The translations under genes were made by a program, and so were the position numbers. Below are positions 6,778-13,617 of a stretch of 14,951 bases of DNA, one piece after another. Source of the DNA: JAIEPT01 sp038217425 (GTDB lineage Bacteria > Planctomycetota > Planctomycetia > Gemmatales > Gemmataceae); assembly GCA_038217425.1 (NCBI GenBank), contig JBBQPM010000174.1:1-14951 (forward strand). The letters are read 5' to 3'. The notes beneath the pieces were generated by a model. It searched no databases. It was not told the DNA's origin and was given only the letters and a program-made list of their open reading frames with translations. Every line of letters begins with the position of its first letter. Within the stretch, counting starts at the first letter, position 1.

Positions 6778-7146
6778 ATGTTCAGCTTGAAAACGAAAGT
6801 TTGCTTGGCCCTGGCCTTCGCCCTCTTGCTCGGTTCCAGCACGGCCGTCATGGCGAATCCGACCGCCGGAGCGCACGGCGGAGTACAACGGGCCCCGGCA
6901 TACGGCACCGTGTTGCATACGATCCGCTACAACGCTTTCGAACGGGCCGACTTCGCGGTGAACGGCGACGGCGACACCAACCTCAACGTCGAGGTCTACG
7001 ACGCCAACTTCCGACTCATCGTGCGGACGGTCGGCGCCGGCGACAAGTGCCATGTGAATTGGACCCCGAACTACACCGGAACTTTCTACATCTACGTGAG
7101 GAACTCCGGCAGCGTCTGGAACCGATACAACTGGCGCGCCTACTAA
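6778..7146 (+). CDS. Small secreted protein with PPC-like beta-sandwich domain
   Basis: A 122-residue protein with a clear signal peptide (residues 1-26, cleavage near VMA/N27) and one domain. From residue ~47 it reads like a bacterial pre-peptidase C-terminal (PPC) beta-sandwich: a polar strand after ERADFAVNGDGDTNLNVEVY (55-74), then DANFRLIVRT, the CHVNW strand (91-95) and the closing TGTFYIYVRNSG (100-111). PPC domains usually sit on the C-end of secreted peptidases; here the domain stands alone, so a binding or structural role is more likely than catalysis. The ATG at 6778 has CGGAG seven bases upstream; an upstream in-frame ATG (6733) lacks one and would spoil the signal peptide. The 134 bases before it separate it from the divergent sigma gene; only weak promoter matches are seen (TTCGGC at 6666, TATGTT at 6689). 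Confidence 0.72.
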   Translation: MFSLKTKVCLALAFALLLGSSTAVMANPTAGAHGGVQRAPAYGTVLHTIRYNAFERADFAVNGDGDTNLNVEVYDANFRLIVRTVGAGDKCHVNWTPNYTGTFYIYVRNSGSVWNRYNWRAY

Positions 7147-7158
7147 CAACTGCCGACT

Positions 7159-7180
7159 CGCCGACGCCTCTGCGTCGGCG
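7159..7180 (+). terminator. Hairpin after the small secreted gene
   Basis: A perfect 9-base stem, CGCCGACGC and GCGTCGGCG, with the four-base loop CTCT, starts 12 bases after the TAA stop. No T tract follows, so it is terminator-like or an RNA-stabilising end rather than a classical intrinsic terminator. Confidence 0.55.
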
Positions 7181-7218
7181 GGTCGCTTGCTTGCCCCGTT
7201 CGAACTTCAAGCCCAACG

Positions 7219-7298
7219 GGTGAGGCACTCCGAGCCCCTGGGATTCTCTTACGAACGACTTACCCCAGAGGTTCGGAGCCCCTCGCCTCTGGGCTTTT
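7219..7298. repeat. Paired inverted repeat with terminator-like hairpin
   Basis: Arm 7219-7242 (GGTGAGGCACTCCGAGCCCC then TGGG) is an imperfect inverted copy of arm 7263-7287 (CCCCAGAGGTTCGGAGCCCC then TCGCC). The right part forms a second hairpin of its own, CCCAGAGG (7264-7271) with CCTCTGGG (7286-7293), followed by CTTTT, so it could end plus-strand transcription. The GCCCAG...CTGGG frame, seen on the minus strand, recurs in the repeats at 167-361 and 13488-13610. Confidence 0.65.
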
Positions 7299-7374
7299 CA
7301 TATTCTCCTCACCCGCGATGATGCGATGAATTCAGTAAAACAGAAGTACCCTCGAATGCCCAGGAACGCTTCTT

Positions 7375-8235
7375 ATGGCGATGAAGTTCGACGTCACGCT
7401 GAAGACGCTCGTAGAGAAATACGCCCGCGATTTCGCGGCGACCTTCGGCCTGCCGACGGATGAACCGGTGACGCTGCTCAACGTCGACCTGTCGACGATG
7501 TCGGCCGCAACGGACTCGGCGTTCGGTTTTGGCAAGCCGTTGCGTGAGATCGCGGACGTCAATTTTCAGTCGGGCCCCGATGCGAATTTGCCTTCGCGTC
7601 TGCTCGTTTACAGCGCGCTGTTGCACGCTCGGCACCGCGTGCCGGTGCGGACGCTGGCGATCTTGTTGCGTCGAAAAGCGGATCATTCTTCGTTCACCGA
7701 GAAGTACGCTTACGCCGTCGGCGGTCGTGGGGTAGAATTCAGTTACGACATCGTCCGCATGTGGGAGCAACCGGTCGAGGCGTTCCTGGCCGGGAGCCTG
7801 GGATCGTTGCCGCTCGCGATGTTGTGCAAATTGCCCGGAGACCAATCGACGGTAACCGCCCTCCGCGAGGTGATCCGCGAGATTGACAAAAGGCTGGGCC
7901 GAGAGGCCACCGAGGCGGAGGCCGCCTGGATCCGGCAAGCGTCATTTCACCTGGCGTTTCTCAGGTTAAAGGGGCCCGAAGTCCGGGCAATTTTTGAAGG
8001 AGTGCCGAATATGGAAGATACGGATGAGATGACCGCCTACGACGAGCTTCTCGAAGAAGGACAACTTCGAGGAATTCAATTGACGCTGTTGCGTCAATGT
8101 CGAAATCGATTTGGACCGACTGACCTCGATACCGAAGCCGAGTTACGATCGATCCAAGATTCTGATCGTCTGGGCCGATTGTCGGACGCAATTTTTACAG
8201 CTAACAGCTGGGAAGAACTGCTCGCCACGCCCTGA
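7375..8235 (+). CDS. Rpn/YhgA-like PD-(D/E)XK family protein with DUF4351-like C-terminus
   Basis: A 286-residue soluble protein of the Rpn family (recombination-promoting nuclease / putative transposase). The N-terminal half has the family landmarks: VDLSTMSAATDSAFGF (37-52) with the likely metal-binding Asp47, NFQSGPDANLPSRLLVYSAL (63-82), and VRTLAILLRRKAD (91-103). The tail EEGQLRGIQLTLLRQCRNRF-G (227-247) and the closing helices resemble DUF4351. The catalytic Glu of the usual ExQS motif appears as Asn (N63-F-Q-S), so nuclease activity is doubtful. AGGAA lies eight bases before the ATG; a second ATG two codons on is possible. It converges with the minus-strand operon, with only three bases between the stops. 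It is often a multi-copy family in such genomes; its in vivo role is unclear. Confidence 0.8.
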   Translation: MAMKFDVTLKTLVEKYARDFAATFGLPTDEPVTLLNVDLSTMSAATDSAFGFGKPLREIADVNFQSGPDANLPSRLLVYSALLHARHRVPVRTLAILLRRKADHSSFTEKYAYAVGGRGVEFSYDIVRMWEQPVEAFLAGSLGSLPLAMLCKLPGDQSTVTALREVIREIDKRLGREATEAEAAWIRQASFHLAFLRLKGPEVRAIFEGVPNMEDTDEMTAYDELLEEGQLRGIQLTLLRQCRNRFGPTDLDTEAELRSIQDSDRLGRLSDAIFTANSWEELLATP

Positions 8236-8238
8236 CGC

Positions 8239-8469
8239 TCACGCCCCCGCTTCGCCCTCGCCGCATTCTTGACGCAACTGCTGCAATACCGGTGCAATCC
8301 GGTCCGCAGCGGCGAGCGTCGTCAGCACGCTCCCCTCCAGCGGCACGAGATGCTCCTTCGCGAACTCGTCGCGCACCGCGTCCTGCCACACCCGCTCCAG
8401 CACATTCCAACGCCGACGCAGCTCCTCGAGATCCTTGAACAGCCGATTTCGGCCCATGTCGACGCTCAT
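8239..8469 (-). CDS. Small hypothetical protein coupled to the serine hydrolase gene
   Basis: A 76-residue, charged, probably all-helical cytoplasmic protein with no recognised domain. It has amphipathic helices (NRLFKDLEELRRRWNVLERV at 8-27, then WQDAVRDEFAKEHLVP) that could form a coiled coil, and an acidic end. The start ATG overlaps the stop of the upstream hydrolase by four bases (ATGA), which fixes the start and indicates translational coupling. It is the last gene of the seven-gene minus-strand operon. Function unknown. Confidence 0.7.
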   Translation of the reverse strand: MSVDMGRNRLFKDLEELRRRWNVLERVWQDAVRDEFAKEHLVPLEGSVLTTLAAADRIAPVLQQLRQECGEGEAGA

Positions 8470-9710
8470 AGGAACGCCCCCGCGATCGCGCTCGAAATTC
8501 GCACCAGTCGGCCCGGCGCCCGGCTGCGCTGGCCCGTCGTCCAGATAATCGCGTAGCCCCCGGTGCGGGGGTCCATCCACACCAACGTGCCTGTCGCCCC
8601 GGTATGTCCGAACGCCTGCGGACCGAGGTTGTCGCCCCAGCTGTCCGGCTGGCCGACGGCGTTCAGCTTCCAGCCCAGGCCCCAGGGCTGCGTTCGGCGA
8701 ATCGGCTCGGGGAGATCCGCGTAATCGTGCAAGCGGTTCGTCGTTGCCATCCGCGTCATGCCCGACGACAAGAGCCGAACGCCGTTCCACGAACCGCCGT
8801 TCAGCAACAATTGACAGAGGACCGCGAAGTCTTCCGGCGTGCTGAAGAGCCCGCCCCACGGCACACCCAGGTTTTGCCAGTAGGGCGTGTTCCAGTGATA
8901 GTTCGTGGTCTCCTGTTCGGGCTGTGCCTGGACGCGGACGAGGCGCTCGACCGGGAAATCGCCTCGGCCCAGCGCCGTCGAGCGCAGATTGAGCGGCGTG
9001 AAGATCTCGCGCTGCAGGAACTCGCGGATCGGTTGACCCGAAATCCGCTGGATAATCTCGGCTACCGCCGCCGTTCCCATGCTCTGGTACGAGAGCCTGG
9101 TTCCCGGCGTGAAGGCGAGCGTCGTGTCGCGCACGGCGCCGTCGAGGAAGCGCTGCAGCGGCACATTCTGGCTGCGCAGCTCGACGTTATTTTCCAGCAT
9201 GTCCGGCAAACCCGACGTGTGCGTGAAGAGGTGCGAGACGAGCACCTTGTCCTTCTGCCCGCCCGTGAACTCCGGCAGATAACGGTCGACGCGTTCGTGC
9301 AGACGGAGTTGGCCACGCTCGACCAGGATCAGGGCGCCGAGGTAACAGATCGGCTTGGTGATGGAAGCGAGCAGGAACAGACCGTCGCTACGAATGGCGG
9401 GGGCGTCGGCCTCGGGACCCTGCTTGCCGAAGAAGCGCGGCGGCACGATCTTGCCCTGTCGGCCCACGAGGATCGTGCCGCCGGGGATCGGATTGTCGGC
9501 ATCGCGCGTGTAGCCTTCGAGCAAATCGTAAGCGACCTGCAACCGGCGTGCATCGAAGCCGACCTGCTCCGGCGAGCCGTGCGCGAGTGCGGCCGTTCGC
9601 GGCGGCGCGGCGGGTTGTCGATGCGTCCAGGCGTACGTGCCCACGCCGCCGAGCGCGGCTCCGCCCAGTGCGAACAACGCGTCGCGGCGGGAGAAGGAAG
9701 ATGCACTCAT
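8466..9710 (-). CDS. Tat-exported serine hydrolase, beta-lactamase (class C/EstB-like) family
   Basis: A 414-residue penicillin-binding-protein/beta-lactamase fold enzyme. SRRDALFALGGAALGGVG (7-24) is a twin-arginine-type signal followed by a hydrophobic core. Active-site motifs are S116-I-T-K119 (SxxK nucleophile and base), Y208-Q-S210 (the YxN-equivalent) and H369-T-G371 (the KTG-equivalent); LFTHTSGLPD (161-170) is the usual family block. The Y-x-S and H-T-G variants fit the esterase/D-aminopeptidase-like side of the family better than a true antibiotic-hydrolysing AmpC, so the substrate (ester, peptide or beta-lactam) is undecided. It likely acts in the periplasm. The start follows the cinA stop by seven bases, with AGGAG overlapping that stop codon. 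Confidence 0.92.
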   Translation of the reverse strand: MSASSFSRRDALFALGGAALGGVGTYAWTHRQPAAPPRTAALAHGSPEQVGFDARRLQVAYDLLEGYTRDADNPIPGGTILVGRQGKIVPPRFFGKQGPEADAPAIRSDGLFLLASITKPICYLGALILVERGQLRLHERVDRYLPEFTGGQKDKVLVSHLFTHTSGLPDMLENNVELRSQNVPLQRFLDGAVRDTTLAFTPGTRLSYQSMGTAAVAEIIQRISGQPIREFLQREIFTPLNLRSTALGRGDFPVERLVRVQAQPEQETTNYHWNTPYWQNLGVPWGGLFSTPEDFAVLCQLLLNGGSWNGVRLLSSGMTRMATTNRLHDYADLPEPIRRTQPWGLGWKLNAVGQPDSWGDNLGPQAFGHTGATGTLVWMDPRTGGYAIIWTTGQRSRAPGRLVRISSAIAGAFL

Positions 9711-9717
9711 ACGGCTC

Positions 9718-10950
9718 CTACCTGTTTTCGAGTAGATGCAAGCGGACGCGGTTGAGCGCCAACTTGGCGGTGCGATTCTGCACTTCTTGACGCGTTCCGG
9801 ACCAACTGAACTGATGCGAGGCCACGCCCCCCGCCCACGCCAGGCCCACGAACACCAGCCCGACCGGATCGCCCGTCGGCCCCGCGTAGCCCGTGGTGCT
9901 CACCGCCAGGTCCGTACCGAGACGTTCGCGCACGCCCTGCGCCATCGCCTCCGCGACCGGAGCGCTGACGGCCGTGTGTTCCTCAATGAGCGCTGCGGGG
10001 ACGCCCAGGAGCTTCGACTTCATTTCATTGGTATACGCGACGACGCCGCCGCGGAACCAGTCGCTCGCCCCGGGAACCAGCGCGATGCGGTTGGCGACGA
10101 GCCCCGCGGTCACGCTCTCCGCGGTCGCCAACGTCTTGCGGCGCAGATTGAGCAAGCCGACGACGACGTCGTGTAACTCTTCGTCGTCGCTGCCGTAGAC
10201 GAGATCGCCCAGGCGTTCGCGGATGGCTTGCTCGATCGGCTCGACTTGCTGGAGCACCTCTTCCAGGTTGGCGCCTCGGCCGAAGATGCGGAGGGAGATG
10301 ACGGCGTCGGACGCGGTGATGCCGACCTCGGGGACGTGGCCGCGGCGGGTGAAGTCGAAGAGACGTTCTTCGATGTGGGATTCGCCGCCGCCGAAGGTGT
10401 TGATCTTACGCTGCATCTGGATGCCGCCGGCGCCGCCGAGTTCGAGCAATCTCGGCTTGATCTGCCGATCGTACATGACGTGCATCTCGCTGGGGACGCC
10501 CGGCATGGCGCCGATCCACGCCTGGCCCGCCTGCATCCACACGCCCGGCGCCGTCCCCAGGATGTTGAGCACCGGCTCCGCGCCCGCGGGGAACAGCGCC
10601 TGCACGCGGTTGCGTTCGGGCATCACGCGGTTGCGCTTGGCGAACATCTGTTCGATGTGCTGAAACGACGGCTCGTGAAACACGAGTTCCACGCCCATGA
10701 GCCTGGCAAGGACTTCGCGCGTCAGGTCGTCCTGCGTGGGCCCCAGACCGCCGGTGGCGAGCACGAGGTCGGCCCGCTGACACGCGATCTGGAAAGCCTG
10801 GACGTTGATCTCGAAATCGTCAGCGACCGTCGTGTGCCAGCCGACCGCGATGCCGATCTCGGCGAGGCGCTGGCTGAGCCATTGGCTGTTGGTATCGAGG
10901 TTCTGGCCGGAAGTCAGTTCCGACCCGATGGAGAGGATCTCGGCGAGCAT
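9718..10950 (-). CDS. cinA: CinA family protein: ADP-ribose pyrophosphatase / NMN deamidase
   Basis: A 410-residue full-length CinA. The N-terminal MoaB/MogA-like (COG1058) domain spans ~1-170, opening MLAEILSIGSELTSGQNLDT and containing GGLGPTQDD (67-75) and PGVPSEM (150-156). The C-terminal PncC domain (~255-410) has AESVTAG (277-283), VAYTNEMKSKLLGV (304-317) and STTGYAGPTGDPVG (351-364). In characterised homologues the first domain acts on ADP-ribose and the second deamidates nicotinamide mononucleotide in pyridine nucleotide recycling; the catalytic Ser (S279) is kept, but the usual ESCTGG reads ESVTAG. The ATG at 10950 is chosen because the domain begins there; a longer frame would overlap tatD. 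It follows the tatD stop by two bases. Confidence 0.95.
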   Translation of the reverse strand: MLAEILSIGSELTSGQNLDTNSQWLSQRLAEIGIAVGWHTTVADDFEINVQAFQIACQRADLVLATGGLGPTQDDLTREVLARLMGVELVFHEPSFQHIEQMFAKRNRVMPERNRVQALFPAGAEPVLNILGTAPGVWMQAGQAWIGAMPGVPSEMHVMYDRQIKPRLLELGGAGGIQMQRKINTFGGGESHIEERLFDFTRRGHVPEVGITASDAVISLRIFGRGANLEEVLQQVEPIEQAIRERLGDLVYGSDDEELHDVVVGLLNLRRKTLATAESVTAGLVANRIALVPGASDWFRGGVVAYTNEMKSKLLGVPAALIEEHTAVSAPVAEAMAQGVRERLGTDLAVSTTGYAGPTGDPVGLVFVGLAWAGGVASHQFSWSGTRQEVQNRTAKLALNRVRLHLLENR

Positions 10951-10952
10951 GG

Positions 10953-11738
10953 CTATCGTCTCTTGAACAACTCCGAGGCATGCGCGGTCGTCAGTTCCGC
11001 GAGCCGCGCCAGCGGGATGCCGAGCGCGTCGGCCAAACACTGTGCGGTATGCACGACGTGCGCGGGTTCATTGCGTTTGCCGCGCATCGGCATCGGCGCG
11101 AGGTAGGGACAATCGGTCTCGACCAGCAAGCGCTCAGGAGGCAGATGCTCGGCGACGTCGCGCAAGTTCTGTGCGTTTTTGTACGTCAGCATGCCGGCGA
11201 AGGAAATGGCCAGGCCCATTTCCAGACACGCCTCGGCCGTCTCGCGCGTGCCGGCGAAGGAATGGAGCACGCCGCGAATCGGCCCGCCGCGCTCGAACTC
11301 CGCGCGCAACATTCGCACGACGTCGGCCTCCGCCTCCCGGCAATGGATGATGACCGGCAATCCCGTTTGCCGGCCCAACTGCAGATGCCGGGCGAAGTAA
11401 TCTTCCTGCTGCGGAAAGGGCGTGTCGTGCCAGTAGCGATCCAGCCCCGTCTCGCCGAGCGCGACGACTTCCGCCCGATCGACCAGTTGGACGACCTGGT
11501 CCCAGGCATCGGCCGGCTCTTGCGTGATGTGGTTGGGATGGATGCCAACGCTGGCCGAGAGCATGGCGTGCGAACGTGCCAGCTCGATGCAGCCGAGACT
11601 CGTGTCGGCGGACGTGGCCACGGCAAGGATGCGAATAAGCCCCGCGTCCCGGGCGCGGTCCAGCACCGCGGGAAGATCATCGGCGAATCGGCCGTCCGTC
11701 AGATGGGCGTGGGTGTCGATCCAATTCAATCTTTGCAT
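10953..11738 (-). CDS. TatD family metal-dependent hydrolase (DNase)
   Basis: A 261-residue TIM-barrel amidohydrolase of the TatD family, of normal length. All expected metal ligands are visible: H10-A-H12 in IDTHAHL, E96 in LGETGLD, H132 in IIHCREAEADV, H159 in LHSFAG, and D209 in VETDCPYLAP. Characterised members are 3'-5' exonucleases/AP endonucleases that work in DNA repair or degradation; the name's link to protein export is historical. The ATG at 11738 puts the conserved domain at residue 7 and overlaps the preceding gene by 13 bases; longer frames add a non-conserved leader. It is the fourth gene of the sigma-led operon, directly before cinA. Confidence 0.95.
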   Translation of the reverse strand: MQRLNWIDTHAHLTDGRFADDLPAVLDRARDAGLIRILAVATSADTSLGCIELARSHAMLSASVGIHPNHITQEPADAWDQVVQLVDRAEVVALGETGLDRYWHDTPFPQQEDYFARHLQLGRQTGLPVIIHCREAEADVVRMLRAEFERGGPIRGVLHSFAGTRETAEACLEMGLAISFAGMLTYKNAQNLRDVAEHLPPERLLVETDCPYLAPMPMRGKRNEPAHVVHTAQCLADALGIPLARLAELTTAHASELFKRR

Positions 11739-12184
11739 GGCTCCACGCGCACCGCCAGGATGAGCCGCTGGTTCGCCTTCGTCTGGTAACGGGTGACGAT
11801 CGGCAGAAACTTGCCGCACGAGGTGCCGTACACGATCTCGCCCTGATCGGGCGCCTTGACCGCAATGACGACGCGATTCTTGGGATCGACCTTGTGATGC
11901 ACCACCACCTGGACGTTCTGCTTTTCGAGGATCTCGAAGACCTTTCGCTCCTTCTCGGCGAGCGATTCCCGATGTTGCGAGTGGATGACGAACTTGGTGA
12001 GGTTGGGGTTCTGCTTCTGCACTTCCTTGGCGATCGCGGTCAGGCGCTGGTCGACCGACGTGCCGTCCTCGCTGGCGAGGATGACGATGACCGTCACTTT
12101 GACCTTGCCGTTATCTTCCTTGCACTGCGTCCAGAGCAGCGTCGGCATCCCCAGCATCAAGGTCAGCGAGACGAGGCGAACCAT
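11726..12184 (-). CDS. Small exported protein of unknown function
   Basis: A 152-residue protein. Residues 1-20 look like a signal peptide (MVRLVSLTLMLGMPTLLWTQ); a Cys follows at 21 but without a convincing lipobox. The mature part alternates hydrophobic beta-strands and a Lys/Glu-rich helix (KVKVTVIVILAS, ERKVFEILEKQNVQVVVHHK, NRVVIAVKAP), which suggests an alpha/beta domain. No family is recognised. The start abuts the stop of the anti-sigma-like gene (TAGATG) and has GGAGG five bases upstream. Its place right after a sigma/anti-sigma pair suggests a periplasmic accessory or sensor of that system (inference). Confidence 0.75.
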   Translation of the reverse strand: MVRLVSLTLMLGMPTLLWTQCKEDNGKVKVTVIVILASEDGTSVDQRLTAIAKEVQKQNPNLTKFVIHSQHRESLAEKERKVFEILEKQNVQVVVHHKVDPKNRVVIAVKAPDQGEIVYGTSCGKFLPIVTRYQTKANQRLILAVRVEPCKD

Positions 12185-12799
12185 CTATTCCTCCGAGACG
12201 AGCTTCGCCCAGATCATCGGCGTTCCAGAAACCACGTGCGGCACCATCTGATCGCGTGCGTCGGGTTCGATGCTGCGCACCGTAAACTCGTGCGTCTCGA
12301 GCAATTCGAGCAACCCGGCGAGAGGCAATTCGCCGACCGCCAATGAAAAGAGCGAACCCTCGACGCGCAAGATCTGGATCTCGTCGGGCGAAGCCACCGC
12401 GAAGACCTCTTCGGGCGCCGGGTGGTTCGCCACGGCCTCCGCGGGTTTGGGTTTCTCTTCGAGTAGCGACGGTTCGGAACGAAATAGCGCGAAGAAAGCA
12501 ACGCAGGCGGCCAGTCCCGCGAACCAGACGACCGGTTGCCACCAGGGAGTCGGGGGGACGCGGGTTTGGATCTTCTGCCAGGCGACGTTCCATTCGTGCA
12601 AGCTGGGAGGCGGGGCCGGCGTCAGTTCGCACAGATCGCGCAGCGAACGATCCAGTGACGCCTCGTCGAGGGCGGCTGGATTTTCCTCGAGCCAGCGTTC
12701 GATGCGCTGCGTCATCGCCCGATCCGTCAGCTTCCCGGAGAGGTAGCTGGACCAGACATCGGGGTCGGGGCGCCAGGGTGGTTCGTGCGCGGGATTCAT
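12185..12799 (-). CDS. Membrane anti-sigma-factor-like protein
   Basis: A 204-residue single-pass membrane protein. A cytoplasmic N-terminal part (~1-85) includes DVWSSYLSGKLTDRAMTQRI (14-33) and ERWLEENPAALDEASLD, which resembles the short helical region of anti-sigma factors in this phylum; the zinc ligands HxxxCxxC are absent. One membrane helix lies at ~86-106 (WWQPVVWFAGLAACVAFFAL), followed by a ~98-residue outer part. Its ATG overlaps the sigma stop by four bases (ATGA), the normal arrangement for a cognate regulator. It probably holds the sigma factor at the membrane until an outside signal releases it. The role is inferred from position and topology more than from sequence. Confidence 0.82.
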   Translation of the reverse strand: MNPAHEPPWRPDPDVWSSYLSGKLTDRAMTQRIERWLEENPAALDEASLDRSLRDLCELTPAPPPSLHEWNVAWQKIQTRVPPTPWWQPVVWFAGLAACVAFFALFRSEPSLLEEKPKPAEAVANHPAPEEVFAVASPDEIQILRVEGSLFSLAVGELPLAGLLELLETHEFTVRSIEPDARDQMVPHVVSGTPMIWAKLVSEE

Positions 12800-13392
12800 A
12801 CGGGCTTGGACCAGCTTTCCACCAGCGAGCGGAGTTGTTGACGAGCGTAATAGAGCCGACTCATCACGGTGCCGATCGAAATGCCAAGCGTTTCGGCTAT
12901 CTCACGATAGCTCAAATCGGCTTCCGCGTAAAGGACGAACGTCTGCCGCATCGCGGGGGGCAGCTTGGCCAGAGCCGCGTTGAGCTGGCGCCGAAGGTCT
13001 TGCCGATGCATTCCCTGGCCCGGATCGTCGAGCAGAACCGGCTCCCATTCGTCGCGTTGATTGGGCCCGACGCCGTCGAGGCTGACCATTTCCCGGCGCG
13101 CGCGTTGCCTGCCCAGATCCAGGGCCGCGTTACTGACGACGCGTAAGAGCCAGGTCCGGAAGGAGCTGCGACCCTGAAATCCCGCCAGATGCGTGAGCAC
13201 CTTGACGAAACCGTCTTGCACGGCGTCGAGCGCGTCGGCCTCGTTGCCCAAAAGGCGATAGGCGACGCGGTACGCCAGGCCGCGGTGTCTATGAAAAAGC
13301 TCCTCGCGCGCGGGGAGTTCGCCGCGCGTGGCGGCATTCGCCAACTCTTCGTCGCTGGCCAGCTGGGCCAGCGCTGTCGTCATGTTGGGCAT
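12796..13392 (-). CDS. ECF-family RNA polymerase sigma factor
   Basis: A 198-residue sigma-70 family protein of ECF size. Region 2 covers about residues 25-90 (REELFHRHRGLAYRVAYRLL, ADALDAVQDGFVKVLTH, then FRTWLLRVVSNAALDLGRQR). Region 4 covers about 130-190, with LPPAMRQTFVLYAEADLSYR followed by EIAETLGISIGTVMSRLYYA, the helix-turn-helix that reads the -35. The ATG at 13392 has GGAAGG eight bases upstream; a TTG at 13413 would only add a poor leader. It heads the operon and is followed by its likely anti-sigma with a four-base overlap. It probably directs RNA polymerase to an envelope-stress regulon. Confidence 0.94.
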   Translation of the reverse strand: MPNMTTALAQLASDEELANAATRGELPAREELFHRHRGLAYRVAYRLLGNEADALDAVQDGFVKVLTHLAGFQGRSSFRTWLLRVVSNAALDLGRQRARREMVSLDGVGPNQRDEWEPVLLDDPGQGMHRQDLRRQLNAALAKLPPAMRQTFVLYAEADLSYREIAETLGISIGTVMSRLYYARQQLRSLVESWSKPV

Positions 13393-13436
13393 TGTGGTTG
13401 CCTTCCAAAGCAATAGACGTTCCTGGGGGAGGCTTT

Positions 13437-13465
13437 ATTTGACCATGCCGGCACGCGGCACGCAA
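13437..13465 (-). promoter_or_regulatory. Possible promoter of the seven-gene operon
   Basis: On the minus strand, TTGCGT (13465-13460) and TCAAAT (13442-13437) are spaced by exactly 17 bases and would start transcription about 38 bases before the sigma ATG. The match to housekeeping consensus is 3/6 and 4/6, so this is only a candidate. No ECF-type GGAAC/CGTC pair at the right spacing was found upstream. Confidence 0.28.
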
Positions 13466-13487
13466 TGGGGCGTGAAAATTTTCCCGG

Positions 13488-13610
13488 AAAGCCCAGGGAT
13501 GGCGCTCCCCGGGGAGCCCTGAGGAATCAACATTCCAATCGGGCTGTCGATGAATCCGGGACAATTGCGGCGATTTCAGGGTTCCCCAGGGATCGCCATC
13601 CCTGGGCTTT
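13488..13610. repeat. Paired inverted repeat with internal hairpin
   Basis: Arms 13488-13522 and 13576-13610 are 35-base inverted copies with three differences (AAAGCCCAGGGATGGCG at the left outer end, CGCCATCCCTGGGCTTT at the right). The right arm also contains a near-perfect hairpin, CCCAGGGAT-CGCC-ATCCCTGGG. The 53-base centre shows nothing recognisable. It lies between two minus-strand genes and may end transcription of the Ig-repeat gene upstream, although no T tract follows on that strand. Confidence 0.78.
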
Positions 13611-13617
13611 CGGCGCC

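Noticed and set aside
8470..8859. Longer start for the 76-residue protein
   Set aside because: The added part lies inside the hydrolase gene in another frame; the ATGA overlap at 8469 is a much better start.
8604..9755. Plus-strand open frame of 383 codons
   Set aside because: It is antisense to the serine hydrolase gene, Arg-rich as expected from a shadow frame in GC-rich DNA.
13422..13426. GGAAC on the minus strand upstream of the operon's sigma gene as an ECF -35
   Set aside because: The matching -10 would fall in the ribosome site and place the start at the ATG itself.
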